DNA of 64,000 bases. Source: Amycolatopsis suaedae. Its GTDB lineage: Bacteria; Actinomycetota; Actinomycetes; Mycobacteriales; Pseudonocardiaceae. The position numbers were made by a program, and so were the translations under genes. The DNA lies in NCBI RefSeq assembly GCF_004214935.1, contig NZ_SFCC01000007.1, positions 310,001-374,000 of the forward strand, written 5' to 3'. Of this stretch, positions 51,249 through 60,729 are shown piece by piece. How positions within the stretch are numbered: the first letter of the stretch is position 1; the number at the start of each line of letters is the position of its first letter. Below the pieces are notes generated by a model, which saw only the letters and a program-made list of their open reading frames with translations, ran no database searches and was not told the DNA's origin.

Positions 51249-53062
51249 AGGCATTCGCGCTGCCGGTGATCATCCTGGTCGTCGTCGGCGGCGTGACCGG
51301 CCTGGGGTTCGTTGCCGGACTGGGCGGGACGGCGATCCTGGCCGGGCTGACCGCCCTGTTCTGCCTCATCGCCGCGTTCGGCGGCACCCTCCGCGGCGAC
51401 CTGCGGCTGCTCGCCGGTTTCGCCCCGGCACTGGTGCTGGGCGCCGGGGTCCCCCGGCTGCTCGGCGAGGTCTCCCACTGGCTGGCCATCGCCGTGCTGG
51501 TGCTCGTCGTGTTCGCGGCCGGGCTGGTGCCGGCGCTCGGGCAGCGTTACGTCACCGTCGGGCTTGGCCTCGGTCTCGCCTCGGCGTTCGGCTACGGCTT
51601 CCAGCTGACCGGCTCGGCGAGCCCGCCGCAGGTGCTGGGCGCGCCGGCACTGGCGGTGGCGGTCGCCGTCGTGATCCGGGTCCTGGCCGGCCTACGGGAC
51701 CCGGCGGGTCCGGCCAGGAAGGCGCTGGCGGACGCGCTGACCGGCGAGGCGGGCGCGGCCGACCGGGCCGCCCGGCTGTGGCTGACCGAACGGCCTCGCC
51801 GGTGGAGCGCACGGGTCCTCGGCGAGACGCTGCGGTACCGCGCGGCACGCGACGTCCTGGACGACCGCAGGCACAGCTTCGGCGACGCGGCCGGTTCCGT
51901 CGAGCGGTCCCTCGCCGCCGCCGACGAGGAGGCCGCCCGGATCGCCGAGCTGGTACGCGCGAGGTCGGCACCGGCGGACACGCAGGAGCCGGCCCGGCCG
52001 GGCGTCCCCGGCGGCCTGCCCGGAGCCAGCGGTCGCTGGCTGGACACCGTGTGGTCGTCACTGGACGCCGTCCGCACCGCCGCGACCGAGCGCGACGAGT
52101 CCACAGTGGACCTGCCGAAGTCGTTGCGGCGCCGGGTACTCGCCGGAGAGCTACGGGGCGCGCTGTCCTGGCGGTCGGCCCAGCTGCGGCACGCCGTGCG
52201 GGTGGCGCTCGGCATGGCGATCGCGCTGAGCGTCGCCACCTTGCGGCCGGGTGACCCGCTGACCGTCTCGTTCCTGATGACCACGTTCGCCATCATGCAG
52301 CCGGAATGGCGCGACAGCCTCAGCAAGGCGTGGCAGCGGGTCGCGGGCTCGCTGGGCGGCGCCGTCGTCCTCGCGCTGGTGATCTGGCTGGCCCCGCCCG
52401 CGGCGCTGCTGGTGATCGGCGTGGCCGCGCTGCTGGTCGGCATCCCGATGATGACCAGCAAACCGATGGTGTTCAACGGGTGCGTGGTCCTGATGAGCGT
52501 CGGGGTCAACGCCACCAACCGGCACCTTGACCCGGCGCCGGTGCTCGTCGAGTACCTGCTGCTGATCGCCCTGGCCGTGGTGATCGGGCTGCTGTTCGGG
52601 TTCGCGGCCGTGCCCGGGGTACGCAAACCGGGTGCGGCGGAACGGTTCACCTCCGCCGTCGACGCCACCCGCACGCTCTACGACACGCTCGCCGGCGTCC
52701 TGCGGGGCGAGACGTCCCGCCCGGCGGCGGCGCCCGCCTTCCGGCACGCGGCCCGTGCCCAGCAGGATCTGCTGGCCGACGAGCCCGGTGGCACACCGCC
52801 GTCCGGCACCGAGCGGGAGAAGGCCGAGCAGGCGGCCGACGCCCTGCGCGGGCTGTACACCAGCGCGATCGCGGCCGCCCTGCCCGGATCCCGCAACGCC
52901 GCACTGGCCGGCGCCGTCGCCGGCGTGGCCGCCGCGCTGCCGCCGGCCGAGCCGGACGTGGACCGGCTCGCGGCGCACCGGGACGAACTGGACGGCGAGC
53001 AACGCCTGCTGCTGGACACCATGCAGGCGGATCTCGTGGTGCTGCACCGCACCGCGCCGTAG
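51245..53062 (+). CDS. FUSC family membrane protein (fusaric-acid-resistance-like exporter)
   Basis: This 605-residue protein has two membrane blocks of about five to six helices each (residues 5-150 and 335-470) separated by a cytosolic domain, and a second cytosolic domain at the C-terminus. The second block carries LRHAVRVALGMAIALSVA and SFLMTTFAIMQPEWRDSLSKAWQRVAGSLGGA, the FUSC pattern. Relatives export aromatic acids or hydrophobic compounds. The GTG at 51245 sits 2 nt into the stop region of the short upstream ORF. It converges on the FnIII gene with a 3-bp gap. Confidence 0.85.
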   Translation: MKAFALPVIILVVVGGVTGLGFVAGLGGTAILAGLTALFCLIAAFGGTLRGDLRLLAGFAPALVLGAGVPRLLGEVSHWLAIAVLVLVVFAAGLVPALGQRYVTVGLGLGLASAFGYGFQLTGSASPPQVLGAPALAVAVAVVIRVLAGLRDPAGPARKALADALTGEAGAADRAARLWLTERPRRWSARVLGETLRYRAARDVLDDRRHSFGDAAGSVERSLAAADEEAARIAELVRARSAPADTQEPARPGVPGGLPGASGRWLDTVWSSLDAVRTAATERDESTVDLPKSLRRRVLAGELRGALSWRSAQLRHAVRVALGMAIALSVATLRPGDPLTVSFLMTTFAIMQPEWRDSLSKAWQRVAGSLGGAVVLALVIWLAPPAALLVIGVAALLVGIPMMTSKPMVFNGCVVLMSVGVNATNRHLDPAPVLVEYLLLIALAVVIGLLFGFAAVPGVRKPGAAERFTSAVDATRTLYDTLAGVLRGETSRPAAAPAFRHAARAQQDLLADEPGGTPPSGTEREKAEQAADALRGLYTSAIAAALPGSRNAALAGAVAGVAAALPPAEPDVDRLAAHRDELDGEQRLLLDTMQADLVVLHRTAP

Positions 53063-53065
53063 GTG

Positions 53066-54934
53066 CTACGAACTCTCCGGGATCGTCGGGTCGTCGACCT
53101 CGGGGCCGACGCCGGCCGCGCTGACCGCCCGGATGTAGAACCGGTACTGGGTGCCGATCTCCAGCCCGCGCACCCGGTACTGGCGCGCCGACGCACCCAC
53201 GGTCGCCGAGCCCGAGCCCTCGCCGGGTTTGCCGTCCACGTTCCAGCGGATGCGGTACCCGGTGATCGGCGACCCGTTGGCGGTAGCCGGTTTCCAGGTC
53301 AGCAGCGCGGTCGCGTTGCCGTCCGGTTCGGCACCGAAGCCGACCGGCGCACTCGGTGGGTCCTGCGACCGCGGCGTCACCGCGGCGGCCGTCGAGCCCT
53401 GGCCCCGGCCGGCGGAGTTCTGCGCGGTGACGGTGACCGTGTAGGCCGAGCCGTTGGTGAGGCCGGTGAGCGTGGTGCTGCGGGCGCCGGCACCCAGCGG
53501 GCGGCTACCGCTGCCCGCACTGGACGTCCACGACACGTGGTACGCGGTGACCGCGCCGCCGTTGGGACTGGCAGCACCCCAGTTGACGGTGATCCGGGCA
53601 TCGCCGGCGGTGGCCCGCACCCCGGGAGGCGCGCCCGGCGGGCTCGCCGGGACGGCCACCCGCTCCGCAGGCGGTGTCTGCCGTGGCTTGGCCGGTGTGC
53701 GCGGGCGTTCCTGCTGCCGGGGCGCGTCGGCCTGCGGTGGCGGGCCCGCGGAAGGCGCCGTCTGCGGCGGAGCGGCGGGTGGCGCGGCGGGCGGAGCGGC
53801 CGGAGGCGGTGGCGCCGGACGGCCCTGACCGGTGACGTCGACCGGGGTGACCTGGCCCTCGCGGTCGACCACCAGGACATGCCCGCCGTCCGCGGAATCC
53901 ACGTAGACCCGGGAGTCCTCGCCCCGCGACAGCCGGCTCGGGCCCGGCGGGACCGGCGTGCTCTCGCGCAACCGGCCACCGCCGTCGTAGGTGTGCACCG
54001 TGGACTTCGCGCGGTCCACCACCACGGCCGTACGCCCCGAGGAAGCCACGTCGGCGTACTCACCGGGCGGCAGGTTCACCACCACGGGCTCGGCCGCCGG
54101 ACGGCTCCGGTCCAGGCCCGCGGTGTCCACCAGGTACATGCGGTGCGCGGCGGGATCCAGCACGGCCACCCGGCCGTCGATGTCGGTGGCGGCCAGCCGG
54201 GCCGTGGGCGGCACGTCGACCCCCAGCCCGGTGCCCTCCCCCAGGCCACCCGCGCCGACCGGGTACATCATGTCCGCCATCGTGTCGACGAACACCGGCC
54301 GGTCCCCGACCACCGTCAGCCCACCGGGGTGCCGCGACGGCGCCGCGGCGGGACAGGTCAGCTTGTCCGCGCCGGGCCGCAGCTCGCACAGCAGCCCGGT
54401 GTCGATCTGGTGCAGCCACAGCGAACCGGCGCTGGTGACGACCGGCTGGCCGAGCTTGCCCCCCGCGGCCAGGGTCAACGGCGGATCGCCGGGACGCACG
54501 ACCTGACCGGCCTCCCGGTACACCAGGTAGGGGCCGCCGCGGGCCTCCAGCGCCACCGGCATCTCGTTGACGGCCGCGCCGGTGGAGCCCTCCACCGTCA
54601 GCGTGGACTTGCCGAACTCGGACACCCGCGACGGGCCCACGACGTAGGCCTTGGTCTCACCCTGCGCCACGATGCTGCCCGGCTCGGCATCCACGTCGGC
54701 CTTGGCGTCGACGTTGCCGCTGCCGTCGATATGGAACGCCGCACGCAGCACGTGGTTGTAGACCCAGTGCCCCGCCTGGGCGAGGTTCAGCCCCGGCCCC
54801 GGTGTCGCCGCACCGGTGACGGCCAACGCGACCAGCGCGACACATCCCAGTACCGCGATCCCGGCGGGCACACGGCGCCGCCACCGTCGCCGCGCGTCCC
54901 GCGCGTCGGAGGTCCCCACGTCCTTCCCCGGCAT
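53066..54934 (-). CDS. Membrane-anchored protein with two fibronectin type III domains
   Basis: This 622-residue protein has a cytosolic basic N-terminus, one transmembrane segment (about 22-42) and a long extracytoplasmic part. The middle 330 residues have repeated strand motifs (VVVDRAKSTVHTYDGGG, VYVDSADGGHVLVVDREG) like a beta-propeller. A proline/alanine-rich linker (about 385-455) leads to two FnIII domains (about 460-540 and 545-620). It is predicted to span the wall. In other actinobacteria similar proteins are linked to MoxR/DUF58/transglutaminase genes; here it stands alone. Confidence 0.85.
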   Translation of the reverse strand: MPGKDVGTSDARDARRRWRRRVPAGIAVLGCVALVALAVTGAATPGPGLNLAQAGHWVYNHVLRAAFHIDGSGNVDAKADVDAEPGSIVAQGETKAYVVGPSRVSEFGKSTLTVEGSTGAAVNEMPVALEARGGPYLVYREAGQVVRPGDPPLTLAAGGKLGQPVVTSAGSLWLHQIDTGLLCELRPGADKLTCPAAAPSRHPGGLTVVGDRPVFVDTMADMMYPVGAGGLGEGTGLGVDVPPTARLAATDIDGRVAVLDPAAHRMYLVDTAGLDRSRPAAEPVVVNLPPGEYADVASSGRTAVVVDRAKSTVHTYDGGGRLRESTPVPPGPSRLSRGEDSRVYVDSADGGHVLVVDREGQVTPVDVTGQGRPAPPPPAAPPAAPPAAPPQTAPSAGPPPQADAPRQQERPRTPAKPRQTPPAERVAVPASPPGAPPGVRATAGDARITVNWGAASPNGGAVTAYHVSWTSSAGSGSRPLGAGARSTTLTGLTNGSAYTVTVTAQNSAGRGQGSTAAAVTPRSQDPPSAPVGFGAEPDGNATALLTWKPATANGSPITGYRIRWNVDGKPGEGSGSATVGASARQYRVRGLEIGTQYRFYIRAVSAAGVGPEVDDPTIPESS

Positions 54935-54988
54935 GGACGTAGCCTACGCCCCGAGGTCCACGCGAGGTACACGCTCGCGCGCGGGCGG

Positions 54989-55621
54989 CTACTTGCCGGC
55001 TTTGCGCTTGCGGCCGCTCTTGTCGCGGTGGCGCGTGGCCAGGGTCGCGTCGGGACCACAGCGCGCACACGGGGTGAAGCCGAGATCACGAGCCTCGGCC
55101 ACGGCGATCGGGATCGTGTCGCGGTCGGCGAGCCAGGCACAGCCGGCGAGGTGGTAGCGCGGGTACTCGTCGACGACCAGCACCTCGACGTCCAGCTCGG
55201 AGATCACCAGCAGGTCGGAGGCGTCGGTGTCCTCCTCACCGGGGTCGCCCTCGTCGGCGGGCGGTTCGGCCTTCTCGCCGGCGTCGTCCCCGTCGAGTTC
55301 GCCCGAGGCCGGCAGCAGCGTGGTCTGTGACTCGCCGGGCTTGTCCTCGTCCTCGACGGGAAGCTCACCCTCGACCCGCCCGGCGGTGTCCTCGGCTGCC
55401 TCGTCCGCCGAGTCGTCCTCGACGGCCTTCTCGGCCTTCTCGGGCTCCTCGGCCGCCGCCGCCCGGCGCTTGCGCCTGCGGTAGTTCTCGACCAGGAGCG
55501 CGACGCCCGCGACAACGGAAAGACCGATGGAGATCCACGCCCACAACGAGTTGGCGGTGATCAGCGCCGTAACCAGCAACCCGAGGGCAACCAGCAGCAG
55601 GAGGAGAACGATGTAAAGCAC
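54989..55621 (-). CDS. Membrane protein with acidic linker and Ada-like metal-binding motif
   Basis: This 210-residue protein has two N-terminal membrane helices (residues 3-22 and 26-45), a basic patch RRRKRR, and an acidic, Glu/Asp-rich linker of about 90 residues. A C-terminal module has YHLAGCAWLADRD and GFTPCARCGPD (residues about 153-190). The spacing of one His and three Cys resembles the metal-binding module of Ada-type and thermonuclease-linked domains. The tail is Lys/Arg-rich. The combination suggests a cytosolic zinc module tethered to the membrane. No function is known. Confidence 0.78.
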   Translation of the reverse strand: MLYIVLLLLLVALGLLVTALITANSLWAWISIGLSVVAGVALLVENYRRRKRRAAAAEEPEKAEKAVEDDSADEAAEDTAGRVEGELPVEDEDKPGESQTTLLPASGELDGDDAGEKAEPPADEGDPGEEDTDASDLLVISELDVEVLVVDEYPRYHLAGCAWLADRDTIPIAVAEARDLGFTPCARCGPDATLATRHRDKSGRKRKAGK

Positions 55622-55678
55622 GCTGAATTACAACACGTACACGCAGAGACAGCATCTCCGACCCGCCGGGCGCGGCAA

Positions 55679-55715
55679 AGCCACCTTCACCCCGCTGGAG
55701 GAGGTGAAGGTGGCT
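55679..55715 (-). terminator. Terminator hairpin of wag31, member of the GGTGAAGGTGGC repeat family
   Basis: AGCCACCTTCACC (55679-55691) pairs perfectly with GGTGAAGGTGGCT (55703-55715) over a 11-nt loop, 63 nt past the wag31 stop. Its arms share the GTGAAGGTGGC core with the repeats at 5.2-6.0 and 18.9 kb. Confidence 0.65.
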
Positions 55716-55778
55716 GCTGCGCTTGGTGACCTTCGGGGAAGAAGCGTTACCGCGTCGAGTTCGGAGAGTGTGTGCGGA

Positions 55779-56633
55779 TCAGCCCGCTTCGGCCCGGGGG
55801 CCGAACGAGTAACCCTGGCCGCTGCCCGCGCCTGACTGCCCGGAGCCGGACGAGGCCGACGCCGGCGCCGCCGATCCGCGGTCGTCCAGTTCGCGCAGCT
55901 GCGACTCGAGGAATCCACGCAGCCTCGTGCGGTACTCCCGCTCGATGGTGCGCAGCTCGTCGATCCGCTTGTTCAGCGTGTTCTTCTCCGCGTTGAGGCC
56001 GTTCATGGTCTCGGTGTACTTGCGCTGCGACTCGCGTTCCATGGTGGTCGCCTTGTCGCGCGCCTGCCGCTCCAGGGTCTCCACCCTGGTCCGGGCGTCG
56101 TTCAGCATGGTCTCGGCGCGGGTCCGCGCCTCGTTGACCATCGAGTCGGACTTGGCCCGGGCCTCGGACAGCAGCTGCTCCGACTTCGTCCGCGCCTCGG
56201 CGAGCATGCCGTCGGACTCGGTCTTGGCCTCGGCGGTGAGCCGGTCGGCCATCTCCTGGGCCAGGCCGAGCACCTTCGCGGCCTGCACGTTGGGCTCGCC
56301 ACTGTCGCCCATCATGCCGTGGGCCTGGGTCTGCTCCATCGGGCTCGGCGGCGGCACCGGGGCGAGCCTGCGAGGTTCCTCACGCACCGGGGCCGGAGGA
56401 GCCATGGAACCGGCGTTGGCCTTCGCCGTCTCCAGTTCGCCACGGGTCGATTCCAGCTCGGCATCGAGCTGCTCGACCTGCTGACGCAGTTCGTTATTGT
56501 CCTCGATCAGGCGGGCCAGTTCGGTCTCGACCAGGTCGAGGAACGCGTCCACCTCGTCCTCGTTGTAGCCCCGTTTGCCTATCGGCGGCTTGCTGAACGC
56601 GACGTTATGCACGTCAGCGGGGGTCAACGACAT
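55779..56633 (-). CDS. wag31: Polar growth and cell-wall protein Wag31 (DivIVA)
   Basis: This 284-residue coiled-coil protein has the DivIVA N-terminus ([32 protein letters not shown]). A first coil, a Pro/Met-rich linker and a long second coil (residues 120-250) rich in Glu, Arg and Lys heptads follow. In actinomycetes it gathers at the poles and directs tip growth and peptidoglycan synthesis. The Thr/Ser-rich segment between coils is where kinases phosphorylate relatives. It lies downstream of yggT in the conserved division cluster. Confidence 0.96.
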   Translation of the reverse strand: MSLTPADVHNVAFSKPPIGKRGYNEDEVDAFLDLVETELARLIEDNNELRQQVEQLDAELESTRGELETAKANAGSMAPPAPVREEPRRLAPVPPPSPMEQTQAHGMMGDSGEPNVQAAKVLGLAQEMADRLTAEAKTESDGMLAEARTKSEQLLSEARAKSDSMVNEARTRAETMLNDARTRVETLERQARDKATTMERESQRKYTETMNGLNAEKNTLNKRIDELRTIEREYRTRLRGFLESQLRELDDRGSAAPASASSGSGQSGAGSGQGYSFGPRAEAG

Positions 56634-56682
56634 CAGATCACCTCACGCACTCCACGGACTGCAGGTCACCCGGGTTCCCCGA

Positions 56683-56967
56683 TCACCCGGGATACGCCAG
56701 TTGCATCAGTATGAACACAACCAACAGCAGCACCATAATCGATAAGTCCAGTCCGACGCCGCCAATCCGCACCATCGGGATGATCCGCCGGACCAGTCGG
56801 ACCGGTGGGTCCGTAACTGTGTAGATGGTCTCCAGCGTCACCGCAACCCCTCCGGCGGGACGCCACTCACGCGCGAAGGTACGGACGAGCTCCACCACGA
56901 CCCTCGCGGTCAGCAACAGCCAGAAGGCGAAAAGCACGTAGTAGAGGACGATCAGGACGGCTTGCAC
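56683..56967 (-). CDS. YggT family membrane protein
   Basis: This 94-residue protein has two hydrophobic regions: VLYYVLFAFWLLLTARVVVE and LDLSIMVLLLVVFILMQLA. In between are REWRP and the conserved TDPPVRLVRRIIP. The GTG at 56967 gives the same N-terminus as the mycobacterial homologue Rv2146c. YggT proteins sit in the division cluster and are suspected to help osmotic stability or division. The function is unproven. Confidence 0.9.
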   Translation of the reverse strand: MQAVLIVLYYVLFAFWLLLTARVVVELVRTFAREWRPAGGVAVTLETIYTVTDPPVRLVRRIIPMVRIGGVGLDLSIMVLLLVVFILMQLAYPG

Positions 56968-57004
56968 AGCACCACTCTGCCACAACACCGGCGCCGGCAC
57001 GTCG

Positions 57005-57640
57005 TCAGTGACGCAGGAAGAGGCCGCCTTCGGCGATCCTCCGGCGGTCCTCGGCGGTCACGTCGACATCCGGCGGTGAGAGAAGGAACACCTTGTTGGT
57101 GACCTTGTCCATCGACCCCCGCAGCGCGAACGCCAGCCCGGCCGCGAAGTCGACGAGCCGCTTGGCGTCGGCATTCTCCATCTCGGTGAGGTTGATGATC
57201 ACCGGGATGCCCTCCCGGTAGTGCTCACCGATCGCCCGCGCCTCCAGGTAGGACGTGGGGTGCAGGGTGGTGATCCGGCTCAGCGCGTCGCGGGAGTTCA
57301 GCCGCGCCTGCTCGGGCACGGGACGCAGGCGCGCCACCGGCTCGGGCTGCCGGTCCACGGCGAGCGCGCCCTGGACGGCGGGCACCGGACGGTCCCTGCC
57401 GCGCACCGGCTCGTCGTCGAAGTCGTCGCCCGCGTGGTAACGGCCACGCCCCCGCCCGCGGGCGGGCGGCTCGTCGTAGTCGTCCTCGTAGTAGTCGTCG
57501 TCACGAACGTCACGGTCGTAACGACCACGGCGGTAGTCGTCGGACTCGTACCGGTCGTAAGCGTCGTAGGCTTCGCCGTCGTAACCGTCGTCGGCCGGGA
57601 CCATTCCGAAGTACGCCTTGAGTTTCTGCAGCGCGCTCAT
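57005..57640 (-). CDS. sepF: Cell division protein SepF
   Basis: This 211-residue protein has an N-terminal amphipathic membrane-binding helix (SALQKLKAYFGMV). A long Asp/Tyr/Arg-rich disordered linker follows, then the SepF core (ISRITTLHPTSYLEARAIGEHYREGIPVIINL..). It tethers FtsZ filaments to the membrane. The ATG at 57640 has GGAGG 10 nt upstream and corresponds to the usual start; the upstream frame from 57673 has no support. The Asp-rich linker is longer than in most mycobacterial proteins. Confidence 0.94.
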   Translation of the reverse strand: MSALQKLKAYFGMVPADDGYDGEAYDAYDRYESDDYRRGRYDRDVRDDDYYEDDYDEPPARGRGRGRYHAGDDFDDEPVRGRDRPVPAVQGALAVDRQPEPVARLRPVPEQARLNSRDALSRITTLHPTSYLEARAIGEHYREGIPVIINLTEMENADAKRLVDFAAGLAFALRGSMDKVTNKVFLLSPPDVDVTAEDRRRIAEGGLFLRH

Positions 57641-57701
57641 CTGGTGGTGCCCTCCCTGCCTCGTCCACAGCACTCACGCCAGTGCCCCGCCGGGTGATTC
57701 T

Positions 57702-58436
57702 CTAGGGCGAGGCTAGACCGCGCCGTCCGAGCAACGCGGTTCCGACACGCACACACGTCGAGCCGTGAGCGATCGCCTGCTCCAGATCACCACTCATTCC
57801 CGCGGACAGTTCTACCGCGCCGGGATGATCTTTGCGCAGGTTTTCCGATGCCTCCGCCAGTCGCTGGAATGCCGCGCCGGGCTCGGCGTCCAGTGGCGCG
57901 ACCGCCATCAGACCCCGGAGCCGCAGGTCACCCGATCGAGCGATGTGGTCGGCGAGCTCCCCCAACTGGGTGAGCGGGCATCCGCCGCGGGCCGGATCGG
58001 CGTCCAGGCTCACCTGCACGAGGACGTCCAGCGGTCCGACGCGCTCCCCCGCGTCGACGGCGGTACGCGTGGCGCGGGCGAGCGCGTCGGCGAGGCGCAC
58101 CGAGTCGACGGACTGGACCTCGTCGGCCCAGCGGACGACCGAGCGGGCCTTGTTGCGCTGCAGCCTGCCCACCATGTGCCAGCGCACGCCGGAGTCCGGC
58201 CGCAGCCCGGCGAGTTCGGCGTGCTTGGCCGACGCCTCCTGGTCCCGGTTCTCGGCGAGGTCGGTCATGCCGAGGTCGGTGAGCAACGCGGCGTCGGAGG
58301 CGGGGAAGGTCTTGGTGACGGCCAGCAGCCGCACCTCGGCCGGGGCGCGCCCGGCCGCCACGCAGGCGGCGTCCACCCGCGCCCGGACCTCGGCCAGCGC
58401 CGCCCGGAGTTCCTCGCGGCGGTCCTGCTCGGTCAT
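57702..58436 (-). CDS. YggS family PLP-binding protein
   Basis: This 244-residue protein has the fold-type III PLP barrel with LLAVTKTFP (PLP Lys), ENRDQEASAK, WHMVGRLQRNKA, and MSGDLEQAIAHGSTCVRVGTALLG. It controls PLP levels and affects amino acid balance in other bacteria. The ATG at 58436 overlaps the pgeF stop by 4 nt, so the two are coupled. Confidence 0.92.
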   Translation of the reverse strand: MTEQDRREELRAALAEVRARVDAACVAAGRAPAEVRLLAVTKTFPASDAALLTDLGMTDLAENRDQEASAKHAELAGLRPDSGVRWHMVGRLQRNKARSVVRWADEVQSVDSVRLADALARATRTAVDAGERVGPLDVLVQVSLDADPARGGCPLTQLGELADHIARSGDLRLRGLMAVAPLDAEPGAAFQRLAEASENLRKDHPGAVELSAGMSGDLEQAIAHGSTCVRVGTALLGRRGLASP

Positions 58437-59137
58437 GCCTCCACCCAGGTGATCGCGGCCAGCCGGCCGGTGGTTCCGTCCCGCCGGTAGCTGAACAGCG
58501 TGGCGTCCTCGGCCGTGCAGCGCGGGTCCACGCCGATCCTGCCGACACCGGCGTCGGCGAGCTGCCGCCACAGGCCGGCCCGCAGGTCGATGCCCGGCGT
58601 ACCGGCGCGGCTGCGGCAGGCACTGCCGGGCAGGTGCTTCTCGACGTCGTCGGCCATGGCGGCCGGCACCTCGTAGCACTCGCCGCAGATGGCGGGGCCG
58701 AGCAGCGCCTCGACGCGGTCCGGCTCGGCCCCGTTGGCCTTCATCGCCTCCAGCGCCGCGGGGACGACGCCCACCCGGGCGCCGACCCGGCCGGCGTGCA
58801 CGGCGGCCACGACACCGGCGTGCGGGTCACCGAGCAGGACGGGAACACAATCGGCGACGAGCGCCACCAGTGCGATCCCGGGCCGGGCGGTGACCAGTGC
58901 GTCGGTGGCCTCGGCGGGCTCGCCGCCGGGCTCGTCGACCACGGTCACCGTGCGCCCGTGGACCTGCTCCATCCACGCCAGACTGCCGGGCTCCAGGCCC
59001 AGTTCGCTCGCCAGCCGCTCCCGGTTGGCGGCGACGGCCTCCGGGGCGTCACCGACGTGGTCACCGAGGTTGAAGCTGTCGTACGGCGGCGCGGATGCCC
59101 CGCCCGCCCGAGTCGTGACCACGCGACGAATGCGCAA
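58433..59137 (-). CDS. pgeF: Peptidoglycan editing factor PgeF (YfiH / LACC1 family)
   Basis: This 234-residue protein has the Cu/Zn-type motifs LAWMEQVHGRTV, VADCVPVLL, VHAGRVGA and LLGPAICGECYEV. These enzymes are reported to remove misincorporated amino acids from peptidoglycan precursors or act as purine phosphorylases. The start is a TTG at 59137 with GAGGGACGG just upstream. It follows ftsZ by 47 nt and is part of the division operon. Confidence 0.9.
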   Translation of the reverse strand: MRIRRVVTTRAGGASAPPYDSFNLGDHVGDAPEAVAANRERLASELGLEPGSLAWMEQVHGRTVTVVDEPGGEPAEATDALVTARPGIALVALVADCVPVLLGDPHAGVVAAVHAGRVGARVGVVPAALEAMKANGAEPDRVEALLGPAICGECYEVPAAMADDVEKHLPGSACRSRAGTPGIDLRAGLWRQLADAGVGRIGVDPRCTAEDATLFSYRRDGTTGRLAAITWVEA

Positions 59138-59184
59138 AGCCGTCCCTCCACATGCACCTGTAGGGCCGACCTTATCGGCACGCG

Positions 59185-60519
59185 TCAGCGGCGCATGAAG
59201 GGCGGGACGTCGACCTCGTCGTCGCTCGGGTCGTCGGTCACCGGCACGGCGCGGCCGGGCAGGTTGCCCTGGTTACCCGGCGAGGACGCGGTGGTGCGCG
59301 GCGTCGGGTACCCGCCGCGGGACGCGCCCGGCTGCGGCAGGCCGCCGGAGATCGACCCGGTGCTGCTGCTGAAGCCGGCGCCGGAGGAACCCGAGCCCGG
59401 CGTGGCGGGCGGACGCTGCGGCGCGGCGGCGGTCGACGCACCCGGCACCCCGGGCACCGGCGTCCGCGTGGACGGCGCGGCAGGCGCGCCGCCGCCCACT
59501 TGACCGGCCTGCGCGGACGCGGTCGTCGACGAACGGCCGATGGCCTGCGTGTCCAGCTTCTTGTGGGTGGGCGCGCCCGCGTCGAACCCGGCCGCGATCA
59601 CGGTGACCCTGACCTCGTCGCCGAGGGAGTCATCGATGATCGTGCCGAAGATGATGTTCGCCTCGGGGTGCGCCGACTCCTGGACCAGCGACGCGGCCTC
59701 GTTGATCTCGAACAGGCCCAGGTCGGACCCGCCGGCGATGGACAGCAGCGCGCCGTGCGCACCGTCCATCGAGGCCTCCAGCAGCGGAGAGTTGATGGCC
59801 TTCTCCGCGGCCTGCACGGCGCGACCCTCGCCACGCGCCGAGCCGATGCCCATCAACGCGCTGCCCGCACCGGACATGACGCTCTTGACGTCGGCGAAGT
59901 CCAGGTTGATCAGGCCGGGCGTGGTGATCAGGTCGGTGATGCCCTGGACACCCGACAGGAGCACCTCGTCGGCCGACCGGAAGGCGTCCATCAGCGAGAC
60001 GCCGATGTCGCCCAGCTGCAGGAGCCGGTCGTTGGGGATGACGATCAGGGTGTCGCACTCGTTACGCAGGGACTGGATGCCCTCCTCGGCCTGCCTGCCC
60101 CGCCGCTTGCCCTCGAAGGTGAACGGCCGGGTGACCACGCCGATGGTGAGCGCGCCCAGCTTGCGGGCGATCTGCGCGACGACCGGGGCACCACCGGTAC
60201 CCGTGCCGCCGCCCTCGCCCGCGGTGACGAAGACCATGTCGGCGCCCTTGAGCACCTCCTCGATCTCGTCGCGGTGGTCCTCGGCGGCCTTCTGGCCGAC
60301 CTCCGGCGCCGCCCCGGCGCCCAGACCCCTGGTCAGCTCGCGGCCGATGTCCAGCTTGACGTCCGCGTCGGACATCAGCAGTGCCTGCGCGTCGGTGTTC
60401 ACCGCGATGAACTCGACACCCTTGAGGCCGACCTCGATCATGCGGTTCACGGCGTTCACTCCGCCGCCGCCGATTCCGACGACCTTGATCACCGCGAGGT
60501 AGTTGTGCGGGGGCGTCAT
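59185..60519 (-). CDS. ftsZ: Cell division protein FtsZ
   Basis: This 444-residue tubulin-like GTPase forms the Z-ring. [16 protein letters not shown] opens the GTP-binding domain, [13 protein letters not shown] is the tubulin signature, and [20 protein letters not shown] is the T7 catalytic region. The variable Gly/Pro/Ser-rich linker is about 110 residues, longer than in many relatives. The C-terminal [12 protein letters not shown] binds SepF and other partners. The ATG at 60519 has AGGAAGG upstream. The gene upstream is not ftsQ but the anti-sigma factor gene, which is unusual. A consensus promoter lies 73 nt upstream. Confidence 0.96.
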   Translation of the reverse strand: MTPPHNYLAVIKVVGIGGGGVNAVNRMIEVGLKGVEFIAVNTDAQALLMSDADVKLDIGRELTRGLGAGAAPEVGQKAAEDHRDEIEEVLKGADMVFVTAGEGGGTGTGGAPVVAQIARKLGALTIGVVTRPFTFEGKRRGRQAEEGIQSLRNECDTLIVIPNDRLLQLGDIGVSLMDAFRSADEVLLSGVQGITDLITTPGLINLDFADVKSVMSGAGSALMGIGSARGEGRAVQAAEKAINSPLLEASMDGAHGALLSIAGGSDLGLFEINEAASLVQESAHPEANIIFGTIIDDSLGDEVRVTVIAAGFDAGAPTHKKLDTQAIGRSSTTASAQAGQVGGGAPAAPSTRTPVPGVPGASTAAAPQRPPATPGSGSSGAGFSSSTGSISGGLPQPGASRGGYPTPRTTASSPGNQGNLPGRAVPVTDDPSDDEVDVPPFMRR

Positions 60520-60591
60520 CGGGCCGCCTTCCTGATCGTGCGTTGTTCCGTGTTGCCTGCCGGGCGCCGACCCAACTCTGAAAACCCTCGA

Positions 60592-60620
60592 TGTCTACTT
60601 CAGGCTTAGAGTTATGTCAA
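60592..60620 (-). promoter_or_regulatory. Consensus ftsZ promoter (TTGACA-N17-TAGACA)
   Basis: TTGACA (60615-60620) and TAGACA (60592-60597) on the minus strand are separated by exactly 17 bp, the housekeeping sigma pattern. The rest of the 210-bp gap to rskA shows no other clear site. Confidence 0.72.
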
Positions 60621-60729
60621 CTACCGACCTTGTGCAGGAAGGTAAGGTTCGCCAACGCGCGAATCCAGCAGCCACGCCGCGCGCGTCGCAATCTTCTTTG
60701 CCCCGCAACCGGTTCGCGTGTGGTCACCG

